64,000 bases of DNA from Dechloromonas denitrificans (GCF_020510665.1 NZ_CP075187.1:1384501-1448500); one strand, 5' to 3'; positions 17,897 through 31,885 are shown, counted from the stretch's first letter. The notes: generated by a model from the letters alone, not told the origin. Numbers and translations: made by a program.

Positions 17897-18796
17897 ATGG
17901 ATCTGATCCTGTACTCAATGCTGATTGTGGCGCTGCTCCTCGCGCTGATCTCCTTCATGATTTATCGCCAGCGCAATCGGCTGAGCAGCGGTCAATCGAT
18001 CGAGCAGACCCTGGCCGCCTGTCGTTCCCTGCTGGCCCTGATTGCGGGTATCCAACAACATCGGGGCATGAGTTCGGCCTGGCTGGCCGGTGACCAGAGC
18101 TTCAAACCACGGCTTGATGCAAAGGCGCGCGAAATTGAACAGCTGATTCCCTTGCTGCGGGATGCCGCGCGCGAAGAGGGGCGGCGGGCGCATCCTTGCC
18201 TGACATTGAACGAGCTCTCCTTGTTTCAATTCAACTGGACAAAAATGCGCGACATGCTGCGTGGTCTGTCGGTTGAGCAAAGCATTGCCCAGCACAGTTT
18301 TCTGGTCGATCAACTGCTCAAGTGGCTGGGCGCGCTGGGGGAGTCCCGGGTCGAACTGGTACTGGGTCAAAAGTGCGAGCGTGGCTTGGTACGCAATTAC
18401 GCCAGCCGTTTGCCGGCATTGACCGAATGCCTGGGGCAGGCACGAGCGCTGGGTACCAGTGTTGCGGCCAAGCAGGGATGCTCTGCCGTCGCTCGTGTGC
18501 GTCTGATGTTTCTGATCGCGCGTGCCGAGGCTTTGCTCAGCCAGGCGGCAGAAGCCGGTGGACAGGGGCGCAAGGCCGAGCAGGCAAAGGTTGCCGTTCA
18601 GGAAATGGCGCGTGTCGTACGTACCCAGATGCTGCTCAGTTCCCGCATTTCGCTGCCCGCCCCGGCGTATTTCGCGCTCGCCACTGCGGCGATCGATAGC
18701 GTGTTCTCGTGGATTGACGAGTGCGGCACCCAGATAACCCAGGCGTCACTCCGGAGGCAAGGTGTTCAGCAATCAGTCTTGTTGCAGCGTGTCTGA
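17897..18796 (+). CDS. Membrane-anchored stand-alone NIT-like sensor protein
   Basis: A 299-residue protein with one N-terminal membrane helix (about 4-22) followed by RQRNR. Positive residues after the helix suggest the remainder is cytoplasmic. The domain shares the signature [15 protein letters not shown] with the chemoreceptors at 36.7 and 38.8 kb (QQHRGLS), which resembles the QxERGxS motif of nitrate/nitrite-sensing (NIT) domains. No output domain is present. It lies between an MCP-like protein lacking a sensor and a PAS-GGDEF-EAL protein whose GTG start overlaps its last 35 bases, so it may act as a shared sensor subunit. The ligand is unknown; the NIT assignment is from motif similarity only. 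Confidence 0.7.
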   Translation: MDLILYSMLIVALLLALISFMIYRQRNRLSSGQSIEQTLAACRSLLALIAGIQQHRGMSSAWLAGDQSFKPRLDAKAREIEQLIPLLRDAAREEGRRAHPCLTLNELSLFQFNWTKMRDMLRGLSVEQSIAQHSFLVDQLLKWLGALGESRVELVLGQKCERGLVRNYASRLPALTECLGQARALGTSVAAKQGCSAVARVRLMFLIARAEALLSQAAEAGGQGRKAEQAKVAVQEMARVVRTQMLLSSRISLPAPAYFALATAAIDSVFSWIDECGTQITQASLRRQGVQQSVLLQRV

Positions 18797-20951
18797 GGCC
18801 GGCTTTTTCAAGGCCTTGTCGCGTACTGTGCTCTGTCGTCCGGGATGCCAGGATGATGTTGATGATGTGCCGGAGATGGCCGCCCTGTTTGCCCAACTCG
18901 ACGGCATGCTTTTCCGTTGCCGGGTGGATGAGGCATGGACCCTGCTGTCGGTCAGTCCCGGTTGCCGTGAACTCACCGGATACCGCGCCAACGAACTGAT
19001 TCAGGAGCGGCTTTGTTCGCTTGAGACCTTGACCCACCCCGAGGATCGTTCGATTGTTCGTGGAACGATCATGGCTGCTTTGGAGACAAGCTCGCGCTAT
19101 CGGATTGAGTACCGGATCATTTGTCGTGACGGCGAAGAAAAATGGGTGCTTGAGCGCGGCGTTGGCATTACCGGTGAAGCTGGAGAACGTATTCTCGAAG
19201 CTTATCTGGAAGATATTACCGATCGGGTGCTGGCGCATCTCCAGCTGGCTGAAACGGAGTTGCGCTACCGCAGCATTTTTGAAAACTCGGTAGTCGGCAT
19301 GTTTCAAACCACCGAGAGCGGGCGCTACCTGGCCGCCAACCAGGCACTGGCAACCCTTTATCGCTACCCCACGCCGGAAGATTTGATCAGTAGCCTGGCC
19401 GATATTTCGACCGGTTTGTATATCGATACCCGGCGGCGCGACGAGTTCAAGTGCATGATCCAGCGCGATGGGCGGGTGATTGATTTCGAGTCGGAAATAT
19501 TGTGTCGCGATGGCCGGAGGATCTGGATTTCAGAAAATGCCCATGCCGTCTTCGCTGCCGATGGAAGCTTGTCTTACTACGAAGGAACGGTGGAGGATAT
19601 TACCGAGCGGCATCGCTACCAATCCGTCCTGCAGCATCAGGCGACGCACGATCCACTGACCGCGCTGCCTAACCGCAATTTGCTTGAGGATCGGTTGAGT
19701 CAGGCGATTCTGGCCGGAGAGCGGCAGGGTGGCAAAGTGGCTTTGGCCTTTGTTGATCTCGATAATTTCAAAGTCATCAACGACAGCCTGGGACACGCGG
19801 TTGGCGACCAGTTGCTGATCGAAATTGCCCATCGCTTGCGGACAGCCCTGCGCGGTGTCGATACCGTAGCCCGCTACGGGGGCGATGAGTTTGTCTTGAT
19901 CATGGGCGAGCAGGCCGTACGCGAAGATACGGTACATTTGCTCGAACGTGTCCTCGATGCGGTCCAGGCGCCGCTGATGCTTGAAGGGCACGCCTTGCGC
20001 ATGAGTTGCAGTATCGGCGTCAGCGTTTATCCCGATGACGCGACGGATCTGGATGGCTTGCTGCGGATCGCCGATGTGGCGATGTATCACGCCAAGGAGA
20101 GCGGCAAGGGGCAATACTGTTTCTATACCCGGGACCTCAATCTCGCGGCACAAGAGCGTTTTGCCCTTGAAACCGCATTGCGGGCCGCCATCGAGCATAA
20201 CGAACTGACCGTGGTTTATCAGCCGAAGGTCGATAGCCTGGGCAGTGTTCAGGGATTCGAGGCATTGGTCCGCTGGAATAGTGCCGGCCAGGGACTGGTC
20301 ACGCCGGACCGGTTCATCCCGCTGGCCGAGGAAACCGGGCAGATTTTGGCGATTGGCGAGCAGGTCCTGTACGCCGCCTGTCGCACGGCAGCCAGTTGGC
20401 CGCTGATTGAGGGCCGGGCCTTGAGTGTGGCGGTCAATCTTTCAGCCCGGCAGCTCAAGGAGCCCGGCTTGGTCGCCTTGGTAGCCGATGCCCTGAGCGT
20501 TTCGGGACTGCCCCCCGAATGCCTGGAGCTGGAAATTACGGAAAGCATGATCATGGGCGATGTCGAGCACACCATTCGTGTGCTGCGCTCGATCAAGGCG
20601 CTGGGCGTGAGGATTGCGGTCGACGATTTCGGCACCGGCTATTCCTCCTTGAGCTACCTGCAACGCTTGCCGATCGATACCCTGAAAATCGATCGCTCCT
20701 TTGTCTCGGGCTGCGATCAAGGTGGGGCGGTGATGGCCATTCCGCACGCAATCATTTTTCTCGGTAAAAGCCTCGATTTGCACATCGTGGCCGAAGGCGT
20801 CGAAACGGCTGCCGAGCGCGACATCCTGACACTTTGCGGGTGCAATGAATTCCAAGGCTATTATTTTTCGCGACCGATGCAACGTGCTGCGGTCGACGAG
20901 TATCTGATGGCAAAAACCGCCTGTTTCGACAAAGGCGTTTTGCCGCGCTGA
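18762..20951 (+). CDS. PAS-PAS-GGDEF-EAL c-di-GMP protein
   Basis: A 729-residue cytoplasmic protein. Two PAS/PAC modules (about 45-160 with [12 protein letters not shown], and 165-290 with [11 protein letters not shown]) are followed by GGDEF (about 295-455) and EAL (about 465-720). The sites are intact: GGDEF preceded at five residues by the RxxD inhibitory motif (RGVD), and [22 protein letters not shown] for the phosphodiesterase. The start GTG 18762 has GGAGG four bases upstream and overlaps the NIT-like gene by 35 bases, implying an operon and probably coupled translation. An alternative ATG lies at 18882. It probably converts the upstream signal into c-di-GMP turnover. Confidence 0.9.
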   Translation: MFSNQSCCSVSEAGFFKALSRTVLCRPGCQDDVDDVPEMAALFAQLDGMLFRCRVDEAWTLLSVSPGCRELTGYRANELIQERLCSLETLTHPEDRSIVRGTIMAALETSSRYRIEYRIICRDGEEKWVLERGVGITGEAGERILEAYLEDITDRVLAHLQLAETELRYRSIFENSVVGMFQTTESGRYLAANQALATLYRYPTPEDLISSLADISTGLYIDTRRRDEFKCMIQRDGRVIDFESEILCRDGRRIWISENAHAVFAADGSLSYYEGTVEDITERHRYQSVLQHQATHDPLTALPNRNLLEDRLSQAILAGERQGGKVALAFVDLDNFKVINDSLGHAVGDQLLIEIAHRLRTALRGVDTVARYGGDEFVLIMGEQAVREDTVHLLERVLDAVQAPLMLEGHALRMSCSIGVSVYPDDATDLDGLLRIADVAMYHAKESGKGQYCFYTRDLNLAAQERFALETALRAAIEHNELTVVYQPKVDSLGSVQGFEALVRWNSAGQGLVTPDRFIPLAEETGQILAIGEQVLYAACRTAASWPLIEGRALSVAVNLSARQLKEPGLVALVADALSVSGLPPECLELEITESMIMGDVEHTIRVLRSIKALGVRIAVDDFGTGYSSLSYLQRLPIDTLKIDRSFVSGCDQGGAVMAIPHAIIFLGKSLDLHIVAEGVETAAERDILTLCGCNEFQGYYFSRPMQRAAVDEYLMAKTACFDKGVLPR

Positions 20952-20989
20952 CTGAGAGCTTGCGTGAGTGGCCTGTTTTCTCAGTTTTT
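20951..20989 (+). terminator. Possible weak terminator after PAS-PAS-GGDEF-EAL
   Basis: Seven-base inverted repeat ACTGAGA (20951-20957) and TCTCAGT (20979-20985) followed by TTTT. The loop is long (21 bases), so strength is doubtful. Confidence 0.4.
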
Positions 20990-21143
20990 CTGGATTTGAT
21001 GCGGCCCGGATAGCGCATATTTTTTTGTCATTTCGGCGTAGAATGAGATTGTTGCAATGCAGCAATCGGCGACTCCGATTTATCCCGGAGTTCGTTTTTC
21101 TGCCTGCCGGAGAGCAGATGCAGACAAAAACAGGGAACAGCAC

Positions 21144-24761
<3,618 letters not shown>

Positions 24762-24762
24762 C

Positions 24763-25773
24763 ATGTCTGATCTGTCGACCCATTATCTTGGCTTGAAACT
24801 GAAAAATCCCCTGGTTCCGTCGTCGACGCCGCTCAGCCACCGGCTCGATGCCATGCTGCATCTGGAGGACGTCGGTGCGGCCGCCATCGTCATGCATTCC
24901 TTGTTCGAGGAAGATGTGCGCAACGATGAGCGGATGATCGATCGCTTTCTGATCAACCCGGATTCGTTCGGCGAGGCGGCAGGCCACTTGCCCTATGCCC
25001 GTGATTACCAGAGCAGGCTCGATGCCTATCTCGAACAGATCCAGACGCTCAAGTCGCGCCTGGCCATTCCGGTGATTGCCAGCCTCAATGGCTCGTCGCT
25101 CAGCGGCTGGGTCGAGCTGGGCAAGGAAATGCAGGCGGCCGGTGCCGATGCACTTGAGCTGAATGCCTGGTATATGCCGGGGGACCCCAAGGTTTCCGGC
25201 GAGGCGCTGGAGGATCACTACATTTCATTGCTGCAGGAGCTGAAATCGGTGGTCACCATTCCGGTCACGATGAAACTTTCGCCCTTTTTCTCATCGCTGC
25301 CGCATTTCGTGCAGGCGGTTGAAAAAGCTGGCGCAGCCGGCGTGTCGTTATTCAACCGCTTTTTCCAGCCGGATATCGATTTAGCCTCTTTGACGGTGGT
25401 CGACCGCGTCACGCTGTCGAGTTCGGCCGATGTGCTGCTGACCATGCGCTGGATTGCCATTTTGCGTGGCCGGACCCGGCTGACATTGGCGGCGACGGGG
25501 GGCGTGCACTGCGCCGAGGATGCATTGAAAATGCTGCTGGCCGGTGCGGATGTCGTACATCTGGCCAGTGCCTTGTTGCAGCGCGGTCCGCAGGCGCTGG
25601 CCGATATTTTGCGCGGCATGCGCTTGTGGCTTGAAGCCAACGAATATGAGTCGGTTCGTCAGTTGCAAGGTGCGATGAGCCAGCAGAATCTGCCTGATCC
25701 CAGCGACTTTTCCCGCGCGGCCTATCTGCATGCCATCGACGCGTTCACCCCGCCGGCCGGCGTGCGTTACTAA
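24763..25773 (+). CDS. Dihydroorotate dehydrogenase-like flavoprotein (NifJ partner)
   Basis: A 336-residue TIM-barrel flavoprotein resembling class 1 dihydroorotate dehydrogenases (LSTHYLGLKLKNPLVPSSTP at the start, IPVTMKLSPFFSSL, TGGVHCAEDALKMLLAGAD for FMN-phosphate binding). ATG 24763 follows the nifJ stop by one base and has AGGGAG upstream. Genomes with nifJ often place such a protein directly after it; whether it works in pyrimidine synthesis or assists NifJ is not shown by the sequence. I infer a NifJ-associated role from context. Confidence 0.82.
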   Translation: MSDLSTHYLGLKLKNPLVPSSTPLSHRLDAMLHLEDVGAAAIVMHSLFEEDVRNDERMIDRFLINPDSFGEAAGHLPYARDYQSRLDAYLEQIQTLKSRLAIPVIASLNGSSLSGWVELGKEMQAAGADALELNAWYMPGDPKVSGEALEDHYISLLQELKSVVTIPVTMKLSPFFSSLPHFVQAVEKAGAAGVSLFNRFFQPDIDLASLTVVDRVTLSSSADVLLTMRWIAILRGRTRLTLAATGGVHCAEDALKMLLAGADVVHLASALLQRGPQALADILRGMRLWLEANEYESVRQLQGAMSQQNLPDPSDFSRAAYLHAIDAFTPPAGVRY

Positions 25774-25803
25774 GTCATTGATTGTTGCCCGGAGGCGCTC
25801 GGT

Positions 25804-26394
25804 TCAGATCGAGCCCTTGATCAGGCGGTGTGTCGCGTCGAGCGGTGAGTCGATATCGAGCAGAACGCCGGGGTCGTTGACCGGGCAAAGCGTCAGCAGG
25901 GCGCGCTGAGCGTCGATGATGGTCTTGCCGCCGTGATCGCCCTGCAAGGCGAGCAGATCGTTGCGGAAGCGGGCGGAAAATCCGACCGGATGGCCCGGTC
26001 GACCGGCGTGGCTTGTCCGGGCGAGGGGGGCGCCGGCCTGTAATGCCTGCAATACGGCGGCGTAACTGTCGAGTGCAATTGCCGGCATGTCGGCCAGCGC
26101 AATCAGCCAGCCGGCGGCCTGCTGTGATGCGGCGACGCCGGCTGCCAGGCTGTGCCCCATGCCACCAGCCGCTGTCGGGCAAACGACCACGGCCAAACCG
26201 GCCTCTCTGAATTGCGTCGCAAGTTGATCATCATCGGGGCGAATAATCGCGATGCTGTTCGGGCAAACCGCGTGCAGGCGACGTGCCGCCGCCAGTGCCA
26301 TCGGCGTGCCGTCCGGCAGGGAATGCTGGCGCTTGTCGCTGCCAAAGCGCCGGCTCATGCCTGCGGCGAGCAGCAATCCGGTCACCGGGCTCAC
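25804..26394 (-). CDS. mocA: MobA-like nucleotidyltransferase, probably MocA (CTP:molybdopterin cytidylyltransferase)
   Basis: A 196-residue NTP-transferase with the signature LLLAAGMSRRFGSDKR at its start and ADMPAIALDSY for metal binding. It attaches CMP (MocA) or GMP (MobA) to molybdopterin; its place directly after xdhC and a xanthine-oxidase-family Mo subunit favours MocA, because that family uses the cytosine dinucleotide form. The start GTG 26394 overlaps the xdhC stop by 4 bases (GTGA). It is the last gene of the Mo-hydroxylase operon. Confidence 0.82.
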   Translation of the reverse strand: MSPVTGLLLAAGMSRRFGSDKRQHSLPDGTPMALAAARRLHAVCPNSIAIIRPDDDQLATQFREAGLAVVVCPTAAGGMGHSLAAGVAASQQAAGWLIALADMPAIALDSYAAVLQALQAGAPLARTSHAGRPGHPVGFSARFRNDLLALQGDHGGKTIIDAQRALLTLCPVNDPGVLLDIDSPLDATHRLIKGSI

Positions 26395-27389
26395 GGGATG
26401 TGGCAGGCGTGAGGGTCGTTGATCACAATGCGCGGACGGGCGCACACTCCGTTTTTCTCCGACGTCATTTCAGCCAGGATGGATACCGCTATTTCCGGCG
26501 GGGTCCGGCTGCCGATGGGCAAACCCACCGGTCCGTGCAAGCGGTCGACTTCCGAGGCGGAAAGGTCGAAATATTCAAGGAGCCTTGCCCGTCGTTTGTC
26601 ATTGTTGGCATGCGAGCCCAGAGCACCGACGTAGAAGGCCGGTGATTTCAGCGCCTCCAGCAAGGCCATGTCGTCGAGTTTGGGGTCGTGGGTGAGGGCG
26701 ACGACCGCACTGCGCGGGTCCAGGTTGAGTTCGATCACGGCGTCGTCCGGCATGCCGGCAACGTAGTGTGTGCCGGGAACTTGCCAGGTGCCGGCGTATT
26801 CACTGCGCGGGTCGCAGATATATACCCGATAGCCAAGAGCCAGCGCCATCGTGGCCAGATAGTGCGAAATCTGTCCGGCACCGATGATCAGCAATCGCCA
26901 GGCCGGGCCATGCGGCGTGCTCAGTTTTTGACCGTCCCACTCCAGGCTGTCGGTTGCACTGCCAGGGCTGATCGTGACGCAGCCGCTGCCCAGGTCAACA
27001 CAGCGCAGGGCCAGTTGTCCGGCCGTCAGGCGCTCGGCCAGATCGGTCAGCAGGGCCTGTTCGGGGGCGGGTTCCAGCACGAGTTCCAGCGTTCCACCGC
27101 AAGGCAGGCCAAAGCGATGGGCTTCGTCGGCGCTGACCCCGTAGCGCACGATGCGCGGCATCGTCTGGCCGGCAAATTCGCCGGCCAGGATGCGCTGGAT
27201 AAGGTCGTCTTCGATACAGCCACCCGAGACCGAGCCGATCACCTGGCCATCGCCGCGGATGACCATCCAGGCACCGGGCGGACGGGGGGCTGATCCCCAG
27301 GTGCGGGCCACTGTCACCAGAGTGAAACGGTGTCCCCCGGCTGACCAGCGCAGGGTGGCTTCGAGTACCTGCATATCCAGACCATCCAT
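26391..27389 (-). CDS. XdhC/CoxI-family molybdenum-cofactor maturation protein
   Basis: Proteins of this family bind molybdenum cofactor and promote its sulfuration and insertion into xanthine-dehydrogenase-type enzymes. The 332-residue product has the N-terminal XdhC region (TWGSAPRPPGAWMVI, GSVSGGCIEDDL) and the C-terminal Rossmann-like region (LLIIGAGQISHYLATMAL, DPRSEY). The start is ATG 27389, one base after the stop of the Mo subunit, and the stop overlaps mocA. The context leaves little doubt that it serves the adjacent hydroxylase. Confidence 0.88.
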   Translation of the reverse strand: MDGLDMQVLEATLRWSAGGHRFTLVTVARTWGSAPRPPGAWMVIRGDGQVIGSVSGGCIEDDLIQRILAGEFAGQTMPRIVRYGVSADEAHRFGLPCGGTLELVLEPAPEQALLTDLAERLTAGQLALRCVDLGSGCVTISPGSATDSLEWDGQKLSTPHGPAWRLLIIGAGQISHYLATMALALGYRVYICDPRSEYAGTWQVPGTHYVAGMPDDAVIELNLDPRSAVVALTHDPKLDDMALLEALKSPAFYVGALGSHANNDKRRARLLEYFDLSASEVDRLHGPVGLPIGSRTPPEIAVSILAEMTSEKNGVCARPRIVINDPHACHIP

Positions 27390-27390
27390 G

Positions 27391-29649
27391 TCACACCGCC
27401 AATTCTTGGGTGTTGAATGGCAGATTGCGCAGGCGCTTGCCGGTGGCTGCCGCGATGGCGTTGGCGACGGCAGGCAGTACCGGCGGTACGCCGGGTTCGC
27501 CGATACCGGTCGGGGCTGCTTGTGACGGGACGATATGAACTTCGACCTGCGGCATGTCGCCAATTCTCAGCGGCGCGAAACTGTCGAAGTTGCCTTGCTC
27601 GACCTTGCCATCCTTCAGCGTGATTGCAAAATTCATTGCACTTAGCCCGAAACCGATGCCGCCTTCGATTTGCGAGCGAATGTTGTCGGGATTGATCGGT
27701 GTACCGCAGTCGACCGCGCTGACGATGCGGTCTACCTTGATTGCGCCGTTTTTGCTGATGGTGACTTCGGCGACGTGCGCCACGCAGGACTTGAATGATT
27801 CATGGATCGCAACACCCCGTCCGCGGCGCTCGCCCGGCTTGGCTGGCAGGGGCGTTGCCCAGCCGGCTTTTTCGCTGGCCAGCCGGAGTACTGCCGCGTG
27901 GCGCGGATGTTTGTCGAGCAGTTCCAGGCGCAGTGCGACCGGGTCCTTGCCGATAGCCTGTGCCACCTCGTCGAGAAAAGTCTCGGTTGAAAATGCCGTG
28001 TGCGACGAGCCGACCGAGCGCCACCACAACACAGGCACAGCGATATCGGTCGGCGTGTGCAGGTCGACCGTCAGGTTGGGGATGGCATAAGGCAGGTTGG
28101 CGGCGCCTTCGACCGATACGCCATCGACCCCATCCTTGACCAGGAACGCCTCAAACGGCGAACCGATCAGGATCGACTGTCCAACCAGTCGGTGCTGCCA
28201 GCCGGTGAGCCGGCCCTGGGCATCGATCGATGCCTGCAGGTTGTGGTGGAACAGCGGACGATAGTAGCCCGCCCGCATGTCATCTTCGCGCATCCAGACC
28301 AGTTTGATGGCCGGATTGCCCGGCAGGCGGCCATGGGTTTTTTTGACGATATGCGCCGCCTCGACCAGATAGTCGACGTCCTTGGAGGCTCGTCGCCCGA
28401 AGCTGCCGCCGGCATAAAGCATGTTCAGCTTGACCTGTTCCGGCTTCAATTCAAGCACCTTGGCCAGCACGGCCTGGTCAATGGTGTGGAACTGTTCGCC
28501 ATTCCACACTTCGGCACCATCCGCGTTCAGCTTGATGACGCAATTCATCGGCTCCATGGCTGCGTGGGCCAGGTAAGGGAAGTCGTAGCTTGCCTGGATG
28601 ACCCTGGCGGCACCGGCGAAAGCGGTATCCGTATTGCCGACCTGCCTGGCAAGCTTGCCGGGCGACTTGGCCAGTGTCTTGTAGTGAGCGAGGATTTCAT
28701 CGCTGCCGAGCTTGAAGGCGGTGCTGTCGTCCCACACCACGCTCAAGGCATCGCGGCCTTTCTTGGCGCTCCAGGTGTCCTTGGCCAGCACGGCGACGCC
28801 CTGCGGAATTTGCACCACGTCGACCACGCCCTTGATCTTGCGCGCCTTGCGGTCGTCGAATGACTTGACCCGGGCGCCAAACAGCGGTGGGTGGGCAACC
28901 ACGGCAACCAGCATTCCCGGCAGGTGAATATCCTGGGTGAATTGTGCTGTGCCGTTGGTTTTTGCCGCACTGTCCTTGCGGTTGGCCCGCTTGCCGATCA
29001 GTTTGAAATCCTTCGGATCTTTGAGTTTGATGTCGCTGGGGACGGCTTCATTGGCTGCATCTGCCGCCAGTTCGCCAAAACTGGCTTGCCGTTGGCTGGC
29101 CGGATGGCTGACCATGCCATTGCTGACGGTGATTTCGCCTGCGCCGACTTGCCAGCGTCGAGCCGCTGCATTGACCAGCATGGCACGGCCCGCGGCGCCG
29201 GCTTGGCGCAATTGTTCCCAGGAATTGGCCATTGCGGTACTGCCGCCGGTGCCCTGGGTCGGGCCCCAAAACAGGTTGTTGTAGCGCTTGGCATCAGCCG
29301 GCGCGCCTTCGATACGGACTTGCGCCCAGTCGGCGTCAAGCTCTTCGGCAACAATCGTCGCCAGTCCGGTATAGCTGCCCTGGCCCATTTCAAGGTGCTT
29401 GGCAATAACGGTGACGCTGTTGTCTGCACCGATATGCAGAAAGGCATTCGGCTCGAAGGTGACGCTTGTTGCCAGGCTGATACCCGCCTTGCCCGGTCCG
29501 GCAGCCGGGAGTTTGTCGGCTGCGCTGGCCGGGAGGATGAAACCCAGCGTCAGGGCTGTGCCGCCTTGGAGAAAGCGTCGGCGACTAACGTTTTCCAGTG
29601 CGCTACCGGCCGGGGTCCCGGTGTTTGCTACATTCAGTTTCTTGCTCAT
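27391..29649 (-). CDS. Tat-exported molybdopterin subunit of aldehyde/isoquinoline-type dehydrogenase
   Basis: Catalytic Mo subunit of a xanthine-oxidase-family hydroxylase, 752 residues. It starts with a twin-arginine signal ([16 protein letters not shown], residues 22-37), so the folded enzyme should be exported to the periplasm. Family features include [28 protein letters not shown] and [18 protein letters not shown] near the end. ATG 29649 has GAGGAAC upstream and follows the 2Fe-2S gene by 10 bases. No FAD subunit gene is present, as in IorAB-type enzymes, so electrons probably leave through the Fe-S subunit to a periplasmic or membrane acceptor. Substrate unknown; an aldehyde is suggested by the neighbouring regulator. 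Confidence 0.88.
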   Translation of the reverse strand: MSKKLNVANTGTPAGSALENVSRRRFLQGGTALTLGFILPASAADKLPAAGPGKAGISLATSVTFEPNAFLHIGADNSVTVIAKHLEMGQGSYTGLATIVAEELDADWAQVRIEGAPADAKRYNNLFWGPTQGTGGSTAMANSWEQLRQAGAAGRAMLVNAAARRWQVGAGEITVSNGMVSHPASQRQASFGELAADAANEAVPSDIKLKDPKDFKLIGKRANRKDSAAKTNGTAQFTQDIHLPGMLVAVVAHPPLFGARVKSFDDRKARKIKGVVDVVQIPQGVAVLAKDTWSAKKGRDALSVVWDDSTAFKLGSDEILAHYKTLAKSPGKLARQVGNTDTAFAGAARVIQASYDFPYLAHAAMEPMNCVIKLNADGAEVWNGEQFHTIDQAVLAKVLELKPEQVKLNMLYAGGSFGRRASKDVDYLVEAAHIVKKTHGRLPGNPAIKLVWMREDDMRAGYYRPLFHHNLQASIDAQGRLTGWQHRLVGQSILIGSPFEAFLVKDGVDGVSVEGAANLPYAIPNLTVDLHTPTDIAVPVLWWRSVGSSHTAFSTETFLDEVAQAIGKDPVALRLELLDKHPRHAAVLRLASEKAGWATPLPAKPGERRGRGVAIHESFKSCVAHVAEVTISKNGAIKVDRIVSAVDCGTPINPDNIRSQIEGGIGFGLSAMNFAITLKDGKVEQGNFDSFAPLRIGDMPQVEVHIVPSQAAPTGIGEPGVPPVLPAVANAIAAATGKRLRNLPFNTQELAV

Positions 29650-29659
29650 GGGATGTTCC

Positions 29660-30118
29660 TCAAGCCAAGGATTTGGCGGCATCGTGGATGGCGCTGCGGA
29701 TGCGGACATAGGTGGCACAACGACACAAATTGCCCGACATGGCGGCATCGATGTCGGCATCGCTCGGGTTCTTGTTGCCGGCCAGCAAGGCCACGGCGCT
29801 CATGATCTGACCTGACTGGCAGTATCCGCACTGCACCACATCCAGCTTGCGCCAGGCTTCTTGTACCGCTTGGCCGATCTTGCCGGAATCTACATTTTCG
29901 ATAGTGGTTACCTTGCGCCCGACCGCCGCTGAAACCGGTAGCACGCACGAGCGGGTGGGAGCGCCGTCGAGATGTACCGTACAGGCGCCGCACAGTGCCT
30001 GGCCACAGCCATACTTGGTGCCGGTCAGTTGCAGGGTGTCGCGCAGGGCCCAGAGTAGCGGGGTGTCTGGATCGACATCGATGTTCACCTCTTTGCCGTT
30101 GATATTGAGTTTGATCAT
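29660..30118 (-). CDS. [2Fe-2S] subunit of molybdenum hydroxylase
   Basis: A 152-residue electron-transfer subunit with both expected clusters: the plant-type set Cys38, Cys43, Cys46, Cys58 ([14 protein letters not shown]) and the second set Cys97, Cys100, Cys132, Cys134 ([15 protein letters not shown]). There is no signal peptide, so it probably rides out of the cell with the Tat-tagged Mo subunit. GAGGA precedes the ATG. First gene of the four-gene operon, divergent from the AraC regulator. Confidence 0.93.
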   Translation of the reverse strand: MIKLNINGKEVNIDVDPDTPLLWALRDTLQLTGTKYGCGQALCGACTVHLDGAPTRSCVLPVSAAVGRKVTTIENVDSGKIGQAVQEAWRKLDVVQCGYCQSGQIMSAVALLAGNKNPSDADIDAAMSGNLCRCATYVRIRSAIHDAAKSLA

Positions 30119-30229
30119 CTGCGGGGTCCTCTTCGGGTTGGCTGGCCGGCATCGATGGTTGCCGGGCGGGTCATTGTGCTGGGGCCTAGTGTCAGGCAGT
30201 CGTGGCTCTGGCCGATAACATAAAAATTC

Positions 30230-30262
30230 GGATTTATTGCCTAATAATCCAGAAGTTTCTGG
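30230..30262. promoter_or_regulatory. Overlapping inverted repeats in the regulator/Mo-hydroxylase divergent region
   Basis: A near-palindrome GGATTTATT (30230-30238) with AATAATCC (30243-30250) abuts a perfect inverted repeat CCAGAA-GT-TTCTGG (30249-30262). The region is the shared 215-base promoter space of the hydroxylase operon and the AraC gene, so these are plausible operator sites. Confidence 0.4.
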
Positions 30263-30333
30263 AACCGGCTCGCGTAATGAGGTCTAAGCGGCTAACCTGC
30301 AGACCCGGATTTGTCCGCCAGAAAGAACATCCA

Positions 30334-31305
30334 ATGGATCAGTCGATTGTGACGCCGAGCGCGTTTGAAAGTTTCAACAGCACCTCAATGACGACCTTTT
30401 CAGCGCAACGCAGCGAGATGGTCGAGTTGATCGAACGTCACTGTGCCGCGGTCGACCGGCAGGAAACGGCCATTCCCGGCCTGGTGCTGTTCCGTGGCTG
30501 TGTTGCCGACAAGCAGACTTGTGCCGTGGTCAACTCGGCGTTTGCGATGATTGCCCAGGGTGCCAAACGTATCCTGGTGGGCGATCAGGTCCATGACTAC
30601 GACACACGGCACTACATGATTGCCTCGGTCGAATTGCCGGTCTCATCACGCGTCACCATCGCCAGTCCGACCGAGCCTTACCTTGGCCTGGCAATCAGCA
30701 TCGATCCGCTTAAAATCGCCGAACTGGTTACCAGCATCCCCAAAAACGGGCCTAAAAACATGGTCGACCGCGGCTTTGGGGTCGGCACTCTGGATGCCGA
30801 CATCCAGGGGGCGGCATTGCGCTTGCTGCGTTTGCTGGATACGCCGGACGATATTCCGGTACTTGCGCCGATGATCGAGCGGGAGTTGCTTTATCGCCTG
30901 CTGACCGGTCAGCTCGGTTCCTTGCTGCAACAGGCTGTGACCGTCGGCAGCCATAGCCAGCAAATTGTCAGGGCCATCGACTGGCTCAAGAATAACCTGG
31001 CAAAAACAGTCACCATCGACTACCTGGCCGATCTGGCCAACATGAGTAAATCGTCGCTGCATCACCACTTCAGGGCGCTGACTTCGATGACGCCGGTGCA
31101 GTATCAAAAGCAGTTGCGCCTGCATGAAGCGCGCCGCCTGATGCTCAGCGACCGGCATGATGCGGCCAGTGCCGCGCATCGCGTCGGTTACGAAAGTCCC
31201 TCGCAATTCAGTCGGGAATACCGTCGCTTGTTTGGCTATCCACCAGGGCGCGATGTCGCCCAGTTAATGGCGGCCGGCACATCGGTCGATGGTGTTTCAG
31301 GATAA
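30334..31305 (+). CDS. AraC-family transcriptional regulator (YqhC-like)
   Basis: A 323-residue regulator with an AraC-type N-terminal domain (ETAIPGLVLFRGCVAD, DYDTRHYMIASVELPV) and a C-terminal double helix-turn-helix (TIDYLADLANMSKSSLHHHFRALTSMTPVQYQKQ, residues about 225-310). The N-terminal domain type resembles YqhC, which activates aldehyde-detoxifying genes. It is divergent from the Mo-hydroxylase operon with overlapping inverted repeats between them, so it probably regulates that operon in response to the substrate. ATG 30334 is chosen because upstream sequence in frame is unlike the family and a GAAAGAA stretch precedes it. Confidence 0.85.
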   Translation: MDQSIVTPSAFESFNSTSMTTFSAQRSEMVELIERHCAAVDRQETAIPGLVLFRGCVADKQTCAVVNSAFAMIAQGAKRILVGDQVHDYDTRHYMIASVELPVSSRVTIASPTEPYLGLAISIDPLKIAELVTSIPKNGPKNMVDRGFGVGTLDADIQGAALRLLRLLDTPDDIPVLAPMIERELLYRLLTGQLGSLLQQAVTVGSHSQQIVRAIDWLKNNLAKTVTIDYLADLANMSKSSLHHHFRALTSMTPVQYQKQLRLHEARRLMLSDRHDAASAAHRVGYESPSQFSREYRRLFGYPPGRDVAQLMAAGTSVDGVSG

Positions 31306-31408
31306 GGGCAGATTCGTTTGATTAAACGTCAGCCTGCGTGCTGCGCTGATTTTGTGCATGCTTCGGCAGGTATAATGAGAAATTGCTACTTTCAGGCGTT
31401 TGCCATCC

Positions 31409-31885
31409 ATGAATACTGATGTGAATTATCAAAATAACCCTTTGCATGGCGTTAGTTTGAAATCATTGCTGACCGAAATTGTGAATTATTACGGCTTTAA
31501 AATTCTATATGCCTATTTGAATATCAATTGTTTCAACAGCAATCCCAGTATTGAATCCAGCGTCAAGTTTCTCAAGAAAACCGATTGGGCGCGCGAGAAA
31601 GTCGAAGCTTTTTATTTGTATCAATTCAAGGGCTTGCCGCGTGCCTCCGACGAGCAATTTGAATTGCCACCGAGAGATCGGGTTATTCCCCCGGATCAAG
31701 TACCGGGTGCTCCCGCCGAATTGAGTCTGGAAGATGCCGAGCGACTCAAGGAGAAGCGTGCCCGAAAGGCTGCCCTGCACGATTCGGATGCGCCGCGTGA
31801 ACGGCGATTCAACAACCGGGAGTCGAATTCTCCACGGCCATCAACGACCGGCGATGCCGATCCATGGGCCAAGTGGAGAAAGTGA
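31409..31885 (+). CDS. VF530-family DNA-binding protein with extended tail
   Basis: Residues about 10-75 match the VF530 (DUF2132) domain: [55 protein letters not shown]. The family prototype is a small double-stranded-DNA-binding protein. The remaining half is charged and low-complexity ([17 protein letters not shown], then Arg/Asn/Ser-rich), longer than the bare domain. Lower GC at the start of the gene is noticeable. Transcribed alone towards recJ; the two are separated by a bidirectional terminator. Confidence 0.8.
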   Translation: MNTDVNYQNNPLHGVSLKSLLTEIVNYYGFKILYAYLNINCFNSNPSIESSVKFLKKTDWAREKVEAFYLYQFKGLPRASDEQFELPPRDRVIPPDQVPGAPAELSLEDAERLKEKRARKAALHDSDAPRERRFNNRESNSPRPSTTGDADPWAKWRK

